From Solirubrobacterales bacterium (GTDB lineage Bacteria > Actinomycetota > Thermoleophilia > Solirubrobacterales > 70-9): 36,109 bases of DNA. A program made the translations under genes and the position numbers. Positions 29,297-36,109 of this stretch are shown one piece after another (position 1 is the first letter of the stretch; each line of letters opens with the position of its first letter). The notes beneath the pieces are model-generated. The model was given only the letters and a program-made list of their open reading frames with translations, did not search any database and was not told where the DNA came from. The stretch covers positions 67,174-103,282 of the forward strand of contig JANWHW010000018.1 in assembly GCA_025450195.1 (NCBI GenBank). The letters are read 5' to 3'.

Positions 29297-30517
29297 CTAG
29301 CGCAGGTCCGCCGAGCTCTTACCGAGCAGCTGGCGAGCGACGATCAGCAGCTGGATCTGCTGCGTACCCTCGAAGATGTCGAGGATCTTCGCGTCGCGCG
29401 CCCACTTCTCGAGTAGCTCGTTCTCGCCGTAGCCGACGCTCCCGCAGAGCTCGACGCAGCCAAGCGAGACGTCGACGCAGGTGCGTCCTGCCTTCGCCTT
29501 CGCCATCGAGGCCTGGAGAGAGTTGGGCTTGCCGTTGTCGGCCATCCAGGCCGCCTGCAAGGTGAGCAGCCGGGCCGCCTCGTAATCCGCCTCCATCTCC
29601 AGGAAGCGGGCGGCCGCGGCGTGCTGGCCGAAGGCAGGCGCCGTGTAGTCGATCTCGACACCCGCCTCGGCGAGGCGGGTGCGGGTCTCGTCCAGCGAGG
29701 CGCGGGCGACGCCGACCGCCATTGCCGCGACCAGCGGTCGCGTGTTGTCGAACGTCTGCATCGCGCCGCCAAAACCCTGCTTGGTGTCGACTTTGACCTC
29801 GGAGCTTCCGAGCAGCGCCTCTTTCGGCACGCGACAGTTCTGCAGCGTGAAGTTGGCGGTGTCGGAGGCGCGGATCCCGAGCTTGTGCTCGAGTCGGTCG
29901 AGCTTCAGCCCAGGGTTATCTCGCTCGACGATGAACGACCGGATCGCCGCTCGTCCTACGGACGGGTCGAGGGTTGCCCAAACGACGATCAGATCGGCGC
30001 GATCGCCTGAGGTGACGAAGATCTTCTCCCCGTTGAGCACATACTCGTCGCCGTCGAGATCGGCGGTGGTTCGGATCGCTGCGGAGTCTGAGCCCGCTTC
30101 CGGCTCTGTGATCGCCATCGCTGCCCACCTTCCGCCGTAGTGCTCGAGCTGCTCGTCGCTCGCCACTGAGGCGATCGCCGAGTTGCCGAGCCCCTGACGC
30201 GGCATCGAGAGCAGCAGGCCGACATCGCCCCAGCAGAGCTCGATGATGCCGAGCACGGTTGAGAGGTTGGAGCCATTGCGGTTGCCACTGTCGCCGTCTC
30301 CGTTTGACTCACGGCGCACGCCCGCGGCGCCGGCGCCGCCGATGTCGGAGCCTTCGTTCATCCCGTCGATCAGCGAGGCGAGCATGTCGAGCTCCTTCGG
30401 ATAGGAGTGCTCGGCCTCGTCGTACTTGCGGGAGATCGGCCGGAAGACCTCGGTCGCGACCTGGTTGGCCTGGCTGACCAGTGGCTTGAACTTCTTGGGT
30501 ATCTCGAGATTGATCAT
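29297..30517 (-). CDS. Acyl-CoA dehydrogenase (first subunit type, with catalytic Glu)
   Basis: 406 residues from ATG 30517 with AAGGA upstream; the longer frame reads through the intergenic region and into the neighbouring gene and is rejected. FAD enzyme that introduces the 2,3-double bond in acyl-CoA. AITEPEAGSDSAAIRTTA (135-152) is the FAD/substrate signature, KIFVTSGDRAD follows, and the C-terminal ILDIFEGTQQIQ has the catalytic base Glu383. Odd: residues about 55-85 form a Gly/Asn/Asp/Ser-rich loop (SDIGGAGAAG ... NGDGDSGNRNGSN) in the N-terminal domain. It follows the second acyl-CoA dehydrogenase gene by 47 bp; last gene of the operon. Confidence 0.92.
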   Translation of the reverse strand: MINLEIPKKFKPLVSQANQVATEVFRPISRKYDEAEHSYPKELDMLASLIDGMNEGSDIGGAGAAGVRRESNGDGDSGNRNGSNLSTVLGIIELCWGDVGLLLSMPRQGLGNSAIASVASDEQLEHYGGRWAAMAITEPEAGSDSAAIRTTADLDGDEYVLNGEKIFVTSGDRADLIVVWATLDPSVGRAAIRSFIVERDNPGLKLDRLEHKLGIRASDTANFTLQNCRVPKEALLGSSEVKVDTKQGFGGAMQTFDNTRPLVAAMAVGVARASLDETRTRLAEAGVEIDYTAPAFGQHAAAARFLEMEADYEAARLLTLQAAWMADNGKPNSLQASMAKAKAGRTCVDVSLGCVELCGSVGYGENELLEKWARDAKILDIFEGTQQIQLLIVARQLLGKSSADLR

Positions 30518-30564
30518 CTTTTTCCTTCGCTCTAGATCGATGGCTCCACGTGGGCGGCGGCCAC

Positions 30565-31896
30565 CTAGACGAGCAGGGCGCCCTCCATCACGCCCGCTGC
30601 GCGGAGGTCGCGGTACCAGCGCTCGACCGGGTGCTCCTTGACGAAGCCGTGCCCGCCGAGCAGCTGCACGCCTTCGGAGCCGATCTGCATCCCCTTCGCC
30701 GCGCAGAGCCGCCGGGCCAGCGCCGCCTCGCGGGAGAAGTCCTCGCCTTGGTCGGCGCGGCTGGCCGCCCGGTAGGTGGTGAGGCGCATCCCTTCGGTCT
30801 CGATTCCGATGTCGGAGACGCCGAAGGCAACCGCCTGGCGGTTGGAGATCGGTTCTCCGAACGCGGTCCGCTCGTTGACGTAGGGGATGACGTAGTCGAG
30901 CACGGCTTGGCTGGTGCCGGTTGCGAGCGCGCACCAAGCGATTCGCGCGCGTTCGATGCACTCGACGTAGGCCTCGCGCTTGCCCTCGGCCATCAGCGCA
31001 CTACCCGGCACGCGAGCCCCCTCGAGCACGAGGCGCCCGGTCGTGGCTGGGCGCAGGCCCATCGCCGGCTCGTCCTCGACCGAGAGGCCGGAGGCGCCGG
31101 ACTCGACCACGAACAGAGCCGGGCCGTCCTCGGTCTCGACTGCCACCACGAACAGCTCGCACTCTTTGGCGCGGGCGACAAGTGACTTGACGCCGTCGAT
31201 CACCCAATCCTCACCATCGCGGCGGGCCTTGGTCTCGAGCTTCAGCGGGTCAAACAGTGGCCTTGGCTCGAGGATGGCCAGCGCCGCCGCTGGGGTGTCC
31301 TCACCGGTGAAGGAGGGAAGGTAGGCCGCCTCCTGCTCGGCGGTGCCCCAGTGTCCGATCGCAGTAGCGACAGCACCGGGGGCGAGTGCCGCGTAGGCAA
31401 TCCCCATGTCGCCGTGGGCGAGTGCCTCGCCGATAAGCGCTGCGCTGACGGCGGCCTGCTCGTGCATCACGCCGCCGAGCTCCTCGGGCACTCCGAGCAT
31501 GTTCACTCCAAGCTCGCTGGTCTGGGCGAGTAGTTCTCCGGAAATGGCACGGGATGCATCAGCCTCGAGGGCGGCGGGGCGCACCTTGTTAGCGGCGAAC
31601 TCGCGAACCGCCTCCTGGAACATCTGCTGCTCGTCGTCGGGCGTGATGTCGAAGAGGCTGCGCGGCTTGCCGGTTGCCTGGCGCGCCGGTTTGCCCAGCG
31701 TTTGCACCGCTTTGAAGGTTCGTCCGGCCGCGGTCGCCGAGCGGAATCCGTTCTTGGTGCCGCTGTAAAGCGCCCGCTCGACGTGCCTGCGGATATGAAT
31801 CCGGTCCAGCAGGCTCGAGCCGGCAAGCCGGTTCAGCCAGCGCAGGCCGAGCCCCATGCTGCGGTCGGCCACGCTCTTGTCTTGAGTGGCTGTCAT
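30565..31896 (-). CDS. Acyl-CoA dehydrogenase (second subunit type, shortened C-terminus)
   Basis: 443 residues, ATG 31896 overlapping the MaoC stop (ATGA). A roughly 85-residue N-terminal extension precedes the acyl-CoA dehydrogenase fold (DEQQMFQEAVREFAANKVRPAALEAD onward). GVPEELGGV, ARIAWCALATGTSQAVLDYVIPYVNERTAFG and the helical domain GSEGVQLLGGHGFVKEHPVERWYRDLRAAGVMEG are typical, but the FAD signature is less conserved (LAILEPRPLFDP in place of TEPxAGSD) and the protein stops at EGALLV, with no C-terminal helix after the Glu438 position. It probably works with the neighbouring dehydrogenase as a heteromer. Confidence 0.9.
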   Translation of the reverse strand: MTATQDKSVADRSMGLGLRWLNRLAGSSLLDRIHIRRHVERALYSGTKNGFRSATAAGRTFKAVQTLGKPARQATGKPRSLFDITPDDEQQMFQEAVREFAANKVRPAALEADASRAISGELLAQTSELGVNMLGVPEELGGVMHEQAAVSAALIGEALAHGDMGIAYAALAPGAVATAIGHWGTAEQEAAYLPSFTGEDTPAAALAILEPRPLFDPLKLETKARRDGEDWVIDGVKSLVARAKECELFVVAVETEDGPALFVVESGASGLSVEDEPAMGLRPATTGRLVLEGARVPGSALMAEGKREAYVECIERARIAWCALATGTSQAVLDYVIPYVNERTAFGEPISNRQAVAFGVSDIGIETEGMRLTTYRAASRADQGEDFSREAALARRLCAAKGMQIGSEGVQLLGGHGFVKEHPVERWYRDLRAAGVMEGALLV

Positions 31897-32858
31897 TTCG
31901 AGTTACTCCTCCCGGCTTGGGTCTTGGGGTTGCCTGCACTGCCTGGGTCTTCGGTATCGAGCGGCCAGAGGCGACCGTTGAGATGGGGGGTGCCCCGCTT
32001 TGTATCGCGCACTGTGAAGTCGATCTCCTCTTCACCGCCCGTTTGAGCGAACTCGACACGGGCTGGCAGCAGGATTGGCTTGCGGAAGCGGACCTCGACG
32101 CCGAAGGCACCGGGCAGGCGGCTCTCAAGCGCCGCCAGAGCTCGCGCCTTGGTCCACATGCCGTGCGCTATCGCCCCCGGGAAGCCAAGCGGCTTTGCGG
32201 TCAGCGAGTGCATGTGGATCGGGTTGCGGTCCCCGGAGACGGCGGCGTAGCGGCGGCCGAGGTCTCCGCCGAGCTTCCATTCGGCGGAGGCGGGTGGCGC
32301 CTCGGCCGTCTCGCCCGAGTTGGGCGTGCGCTCGCTGTAGGACTTCCTGGCTTCCTGCATGCCGCTGCCGCGTTGGCGGCACAGCATCGTGCTGGTGCCT
32401 TCCCAGACCTTTTCCCCGTCGATGCTTGCCTCGGAGACGAGGCTGAAGGTTTGCCCGCGCGAATGGGGCTCTAGCTTGGTTGGCCGCACTCGCAGCGTCA
32501 GCTCCTCGCCGAGGCCGATCCGCCGCAGCTGATCGATCCGGTTTTCGACGTGGACCAGCCCGACCGCGCCGAAGGGAAAGCTGCCATCGGCCATTACGGC
32601 CATATGCAGCGGGAAGGCCAGCACATGCGGATAGGTGGCGGGAAGGTGGTCGCGCAGCGAGAAGCCGCAGACACGGGCGTAGGCGGCGACCGCCTCGGGC
32701 TCGGCCCGCACGCCGGCCAGCTCCAGCTCCACGTCTGGGACCTCTTTGCCGCGCCCTGGAACGAAGGGCAGCAGTGAGGCACCGGGGATCATCGGGGCCG
32801 CGGCGCGCACGTAGAGCGGCATGATCCGGGGCGGGCTATCGAGCGTACGGGTCGCCAT
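31893..32858 (-). CDS. MaoC-like (R)-hydratase/dehydratase, HtdX-like
   Basis: 321 residues from ATG 32858 (a GTG one codon earlier is possible). Double hot-dog protein that hydrates 2-enoyl-CoA or dehydrates 3-hydroxyacyl thioesters. The C-terminal hot dog has the catalytic hydratase-2 motif YAAVSGDRNPIHMH (204-217; Asp210 and His215), then AKPLGFPGAIAHGMWTKARAL. The N-terminal half (PSTYPHVLAFPLHMAVM-like, residues 74-89, TYPHVLAFPLHMAVM) is the inactive hot dog. Size and placement after a FabG4-like gene match Mycobacterium tuberculosis HtdX (Rv0241c). Start and stop overlap the neighbours. Confidence 0.9.
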   Translation of the reverse strand: MATRTLDSPPRIMPLYVRAAAPMIPGASLLPFVPGRGKEVPDVELELAGVRAEPEAVAAYARVCGFSLRDHLPATYPHVLAFPLHMAVMADGSFPFGAVGLVHVENRIDQLRRIGLGEELTLRVRPTKLEPHSRGQTFSLVSEASIDGEKVWEGTSTMLCRQRGSGMQEARKSYSERTPNSGETAEAPPASAEWKLGGDLGRRYAAVSGDRNPIHMHSLTAKPLGFPGAIAHGMWTKARALAALESRLPGAFGVEVRFRKPILLPARVEFAQTGGEEEIDFTVRDTKRGTPHLNGRLWPLDTEDPGSAGNPKTQAGRSNSK

Positions 32859-34183
32859 CACGCCCCCAACAGGTTCTGACCGCAGACCCGGACCACGTTG
32901 CCGTTGACCCCGGTCGAAGCCGGGCTTGCGAACCAGGCGATCGTCTCGGCGACGTCGACCGGGAGGCCGCCCTGGGAGAGGCTGCTCATCCGGCGACCCG
33001 CTTCGCGTGGGCCGATCGGCATTGCGGCCGTCATCTTGGTCTCGATGAAGCCGGGGGCGACCGCGTTGATCGTGGCGCCGATCTTGGCCAGCTCAGGCGC
33101 CATCGCTTCGACCATCCCGATCACGCCGGCCTTGGAGGCTGCATAGTTGGTCTGCCCGTTGTTGCCGGCGATCCCGGCCATTGAGGAGACGCCGACGATG
33201 CGGCCGTTGGGCCGCAGCAGCTTGGCGTCGAGCAGGGCGTCGTTGATCCGCTCCTCGCTGGAGAGGTTGATCTCCATCAGCTTGCTCCAGCGCTCCTCGG
33301 GCATCTTCGCGATCGTCCGGTCGAGGGTCACCCCGGCGTTGTGAACGACGACGTCGATGCCGTCAGCGAAGCGCTCGGCGATTCGCCCTGGCGCCTCGGG
33401 CACGGTGATGTCGAGCTCGATCGCGTCGCCGTCGATCTCGGCGGTGACCCGTCCCAGCTCCTCCGCGGCTTGGGGGATGTCGAGCCCGACCACGCTGGCG
33501 CCGTCGGCAGCCAGCGTTTCGGCAATAGCTGCGCCAATTCCGCGTGAAGCGCCGGTCACCAGGGCGGTCTTACCCTCCAGCGGTCGTTCCCAATCGATCT
33601 TGGGAAGCTGCGCAACGCCTTTGCCGATTCGGATGACCTGACCGGAGACATAGGCGGAGCGTGGAGAGAGCAGGAATCGCAGTGTTGACTCGAGTTGGTC
33701 CTCGCCACCCTTTGAGGCGAGCACCAGCTGTGCGGTTGCGCCACGCCCACCGACCTCCTTGCCAAGTGAGCGGGTGAATCCCTCCAGCGCGCGTTGAGCC
33801 GTGGCAGCACGGATCGATCCCGCCTCCGCCGGCGGCGTGCCGAGGACGATGACGCGGCCGTTGCGCTCGAGCCGGCCAACGGCCGGGTAGAAGAAACGCT
33901 GTAGCTCGACCAGCTCGGTCGAGTCGGAGATTCCCGACGCGTCGAAGACGAGTGCCTTGGCCGGACCCTCGGCGCCGGCTCTTTCGGGGCCGATGCTGTC
34001 GAGGGCCGCCTTCAGCGGCCTATCGAGGCGCCCGCCCGGCGCCGCCCCAGACAAGACCCGGCCAGAGACGACCGGCCCGCTCGGGCGGCGGCGATCGAGC
34101 TTCACCGGCTGCGGCAGGCCGACCTGCTTGGCGATCTGGGCAACGCCCGGCGCGTTGACGAGCCGTGCGTAGCGGTCGCTCAT
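32858..34183 (-). CDS. FabG4-like 3-ketoacyl reductase (high-molecular-weight FabG)
   Basis: 441 residues, twice the usual FabG length. The N-terminal half (about 1-200) is a flavodoxin-like/degenerate Rossmann domain without the glycine motif; the C-terminal half is an intact SDR: TGASRGIG (210-217), HNAG (281-284), catalytic Ser333/334 (GVSSMAG) and Tyr347-Ala-Ala-Ser-Lys351. This layout matches M. tuberculosis FabG4 (Rv0242c), an NADH-dependent 3-ketoacyl-CoA reductase. Starts within the thiolase stop (ATGA) and its stop overlaps the MaoC start, so the three are translated in step. Confidence 0.93.
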   Translation of the reverse strand: MSDRYARLVNAPGVAQIAKQVGLPQPVKLDRRRPSGPVVSGRVLSGAAPGGRLDRPLKAALDSIGPERAGAEGPAKALVFDASGISDSTELVELQRFFYPAVGRLERNGRVIVLGTPPAEAGSIRAATAQRALEGFTRSLGKEVGGRGATAQLVLASKGGEDQLESTLRFLLSPRSAYVSGQVIRIGKGVAQLPKIDWERPLEGKTALVTGASRGIGAAIAETLAADGASVVGLDIPQAAEELGRVTAEIDGDAIELDITVPEAPGRIAERFADGIDVVVHNAGVTLDRTIAKMPEERWSKLMEINLSSEERINDALLDAKLLRPNGRIVGVSSMAGIAGNNGQTNYAASKAGVIGMVEAMAPELAKIGATINAVAPGFIETKMTAAMPIGPREAGRRMSSLSQGGLPVDVAETIAWFASPASTGVNGNVVRVCGQNLLGA

Positions 34184-35466
34184 TTCTCTGTTCCTTCGAG
34201 AATCGCGACGACGCCCTGGCCGCCGGCTGCGCAGATGCTTATGACGCCGCGGCCCGAACCACGCTCGTTCAAGGCCTTCGCGAGGCTGGCGACTATCCGC
34301 CCCCCCGTTGCCGCAAAAGGATGACCGGCGGCTAGCGAGCCGCCGTTGACGTTGAGGCCCTCGCGATCGATGGCCCCCAGCGCCTCGTCGCGGGCGAGGC
34401 GCTCCCGACAGAACTCAGGGTCTTCCCAGGCGCGAAGCGTGCAGAGCACTTGCGCGGCGAAGGCCTCGTGGATCTCGTAGAAGTCGAAGTCCTGCAGCTT
34501 CAGCCCGTTGCGGTCGAGCATCTGCGGCATTGCGTAGGCCGGTGCCATCAGCAGGCCCTCGCGCTTGTGGACGTGGTCGATTGCCGCTGTCTGCCCGTCG
34601 GCGAAGTAGGCGAGGATCGGCAGGCCGCGCTCCTTGGCCCACTCCTCGCTGGCCAGCAGCACCGCCGAGGCGCCGTCGCTGAGCGGCGTCGAGTTAGCGG
34701 CGGTCATCGTTCCCTCCTCGCCACCGAAGACCGGCTTGAGCTTGGCCAGCTTCTCGGCCGAGGAATCGGCGCGCAGGTTCTGGTCTTGCTCGAGGCCCAA
34801 GTAGGGGGTGACCAGGTTCTCCATGAAACCCCGCTCATAAGCCGCAGCCAGGTTGTGGTGGCTGGCGACCGCCAGCTCGTCCTGCTCAGCGCGGCCGATC
34901 TCCCACTCGTCGGCCATGATCGCGCAGTGCTCGCCCATCGACTTACCGGTGCGTGGCTCCTCGTTGCGAGGGATCGCCGGCACTACGTGGCCGGGTCGTA
35001 CCCGGGTCAGCTGCTTGAGCCGCCCACCGACCGACTTCTGACGGTTGACGTCGAGTAGCACTTGGCGAAGGTCCTCGTTGAGCCCGAGCGGAGCATCTGA
35101 AGTGGTGTCGGCGCCGCAGGCGATGCCGGCGTCGATCTGCCCCAGTGCGATCTTGTTGGCGACCAGGATCGTCGTCTCGAGGCCGGTGCCGCAGGCCTGC
35201 TGCACGTCATAGGCGGGGGTCTCGGGCGCGAGGCGGGTACCGAGCACGCTCTCTCGGGTCAGATCGCGGTCGCGCGAGTGCTTGAGGACCGCACCGCCCG
35301 CGACCTCACCGAGCCGCTCGCCGTCGAGTGAGAAGCGGTCGATCAGCCCATCCAGGGCCGCAGTGAGCATGTCCTGGTTGGAGGCATGCGAGTAAACCGA
35401 GTTGGAGCGTGCGAAGGGGATTCGATTGCCGCCGACGATGGCGACACGACGTGGGCTATCGATCAA
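34180..35466 (-). CDS. Acetyl-CoA acetyltransferase (thiolase, FadA2-like)
   Basis: 428 residues from TTG 35466, chosen because GAAAGG lies 7 nt before it and it gives the right N-terminus (IDSPRRVAIVGGNRIPFARS); no ATG or GTG fits better. Catalytic Cys92 (QQACGTGLE), the HEAFA motif (YEIHEAFAAQ), His382 in GGSLAAGHPFAATGGR and Cys412 in CAAGGQG complete the thiolase active site. It cleaves 3-ketoacyl-CoA, or condenses acetyl-CoA. First gene of the operon thiolase-FabG4-MaoC-dehydrogenase-dehydrogenase; order and types resemble the fadA2-fabG4-htdX-fadE5 neighbourhood of M. tuberculosis. Confidence 0.94.
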   Translation of the reverse strand: MIDSPRRVAIVGGNRIPFARSNSVYSHASNQDMLTAALDGLIDRFSLDGERLGEVAGGAVLKHSRDRDLTRESVLGTRLAPETPAYDVQQACGTGLETTILVANKIALGQIDAGIACGADTTSDAPLGLNEDLRQVLLDVNRQKSVGGRLKQLTRVRPGHVVPAIPRNEEPRTGKSMGEHCAIMADEWEIGRAEQDELAVASHHNLAAAYERGFMENLVTPYLGLEQDQNLRADSSAEKLAKLKPVFGGEEGTMTAANSTPLSDGASAVLLASEEWAKERGLPILAYFADGQTAAIDHVHKREGLLMAPAYAMPQMLDRNGLKLQDFDFYEIHEAFAAQVLCTLRAWEDPEFCRERLARDEALGAIDREGLNVNGGSLAAGHPFAATGGRIVASLAKALNERGSGRGVISICAAGGQGVVAILEGTEK

Positions 35467-35540
35467 CGCCGATACCTTTCGAAGTAGGTGAGATTGAGAC
35501 CGGGGCGTGCAGGGGCACGTAGTGCCCTCCCGCCGCAAGG

Positions 35541-35560
35541 ACCGGTTCAAAATAACCGAT
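35541..35560. promoter_or_regulatory. Operator-like inverted repeat over the thiolase -10 box
   Basis: ACCGGTT, CAAAAT, AACCGAT: 7-bp arms with one mismatch (5 bp core CGGTT/AACCG perfect). It covers the -10 box of the operon promoter, a classical place for repression. A TetR/FadR-type fatty-acid regulator is the likely partner, but none is encoded next to it. Confidence 0.5.
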
Positions 35561-35577
35561 ACATGGATTGATGTCTA
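35549..35577 (-). promoter_or_regulatory. Promoter of the beta-oxidation operon
   Basis: On the minus strand: TAGACA (35572-35577), exactly 17 bp, TATTTT (35549-35554), in an AT-rich patch. A start near 35542 would leave a leader of about 75 nt before the TTG at 35466. Confidence 0.6.
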
Positions 35578-35634
35578 GTTCTGCGTGAGCGGTCGCACAC
35601 AGCTATTGGGCGGCGCTTTCCGGTGTACCACATG

Positions 35635-35668
35635 AACGACCACTGGCTCGTCGAGCAGCAGGGTCGTT
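35635..35668 (-). terminator. Hairpin downstream of the ferredoxin gene
   Basis: Outer arms AACGACC and GGTCGTT with an inner pairing GCTCG/CGAGC. It lies between the ferredoxin stop (35682) and the thiolase promoter, where a terminator is expected. No clear U-tract, so tentative. Confidence 0.4.
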
Positions 35669-35681
35669 CCGGGACGGCGGC

Positions 35682-35915
35682 TTAGGAGAGCTCGGTGCCG
35701 TCGTAGAGCTTCTTGACGTGCACCATGCCGGCTGGTGCTGCCTCGATGCAGAGCTTGCAGAGGACGCACTCGTCGAGGCTCTCCTCGACCACCGCGACTC
35801 CGGCGTCGCTCGCCTTGAAGATGTCGACGGGGCAGACTTCTTCCAGCTTCTTGGCCAGATCCGCATCGCTCGCAACGGACGCGTCTACCTCGACGTCGAT
35901 GAATACCTTGCTCAT
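35682..35915 (-). CDS. Small ferredoxin, single [4Fe-4S] type
   Basis: 77 residues. Four cysteines can bind one cluster: Cys28 (EVCPVDIF) with Cys50, Cys53 and Cys56 (CVLCKLC). The second half of a usual 2[4Fe-4S] ferredoxin is missing and the place of the fourth cysteine after the CxxCxxC run is Ala (CIEAAP), so only one cluster is expected, as in FixX-like proteins. It would pass electrons in oxidative lipid or acid metabolism. The ATG overlaps the stop of the SucD-like gene (ATGA), so the two are coupled. Confidence 0.85.
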   Translation of the reverse strand: MSKVFIDVEVDASVASDADLAKKLEEVCPVDIFKASDAGVAVVEESLDECVLCKLCIEAAPAGMVHVKKLYDGTELS

Positions 35916-36109
35916 GCGGAAACCCCCAGCTTCTCCTTGACCGCGTCGGGGATCTCGTCGATCCGCTCGACCACCCGGATGCCGGCCGCTTCGAGGCGGG
36001 TGATCTTCTCAGTGGCGGTGTCCTCCTTGCCCTCGACGATCGTGCCGGCGTGTCCGAAGCTCATGCCCTTCATCTCCTCGTCGTCCATGAACTTGCCGGC
36101 CATGAAGGC
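35912..36109 (-). CDS. Succinyl-CoA synthetase alpha-like protein, C-terminal part (5' end outside window)
   Basis: Only the last 65 codons are present and the frame stays open to the window edge. The sequence AGKFMDDEEMKGMSFGHAGTIVEGKED, then ATEKITRLEAAGIRVVERIDEIPDAVKEKLG, matches the end of SucD-type CoA ligase alpha subunits, where GHAGAII carries the phospho-histidine loop region. The Met-Ser-Phe before GHAG and the EGKED after it differ from standard SucD (RMGHAGAIISGGKGT), so a paralogue acting on another acid is possible. Coupled to the ferredoxin gene by ATGA. Confidence 0.7.
   Translation of the reverse strand, partial: AFMAGKFMDDEEMKGMSFGHAGTIVEGKEDTATEKITRLEAAGIRVVERIDEIPDAVKEKLGVSA

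Noticed and set aside
30518..30961. N-terminal extension of the first acyl-CoA dehydrogenase frame
   Set aside because: Arg-rich shadow of the neighbouring dehydrogenase gene; ATG 30517 has a ribosome binding site and the right N-terminus.

Overview
The window looks like a chromosomal segment of a high-GC actinobacterium, most plausibly of the Thermoleophilia/Solirubrobacterales kind. That placement is inferred from protein style, frequent GTG starts, ATGA/GTGA gene overlaps, an actinobacterial-type SOS box and a c-di-AMP riboswitch in front of a cell-wall gene; no database search was possible.

Layout. (1) 1-1.5 kb: the 3' part of ccmF (cytochrome c maturation) with an unusual CcmI-like tail, converging on secG. 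(2) 1564-4956: a complete 3.39 kb transposon inserted just upstream of secG. It has 18-bp perfect terminal inverted repeats, a perfect 8-bp target duplication, one IS1-family DDE transposase and five passenger genes: a small basic protein, a proline-rich micro-protein, a Clp/SppA-fold serine protease and two membrane proteins. (3) 5.0-7.05 kb: an overlapping alkB-rubredoxin-tetR operon for alkane hydroxylation. (4) 7.05-12.1 kb: housekeeping and small enzymes, namely four GNAT acetyltransferases, a methyltransferase divergent from a pdxH-like gene, DUF378, dtd, DUF3307 and LapA-like genes. (5) 12.1-16.1 kb: RNA-rich core with a long nested inverted repeat, tRNA-Leu(GAG), lexA with its SOS box, an SDR, rnpB (RNase P RNA), a c-di-AMP riboswitch controlling a secreted RlpA-like protein, and a secreted protein of unknown function. 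(6) 16-24.3 kb: a cysteine-free AhpD/CMD-like gene near a perfect palindromic operator, glnA, a YyaL-MMPL pair and a GGDEF-EAL protein. (7) 24.3-36.1 kb: lipid metabolism. An MMPL-acyl-CoA synthetase-SnoaL operon diverges from an HxlR-type regulator carrying an SCP2-like domain. A five-gene beta-oxidation operon follows (thiolase, FabG4-like, HtdX-like MaoC, two acyl-CoA dehydrogenases) with its own promoter and operator. The window ends with a ferredoxin and a SucD-like gene.

The functional theme of the two flanks is hydrocarbon and fatty-acid use: AlkB makes alcohols, and the acyl-CoA synthetase and beta-oxidation enzymes would consume the derived acids. Each module has its own candidate regulator or operator (TetR; HxlR-SCP2; an inverted repeat over the thiolase -10 box).

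The least-described items are the IS1-family transposon with its protease and membrane-protein cargo, the 122-bp nested inverted repeat, the orphan palindrome near the CMD gene, and the recurring leaderless-type promoter layout, including two overlapping divergent -10 boxes.
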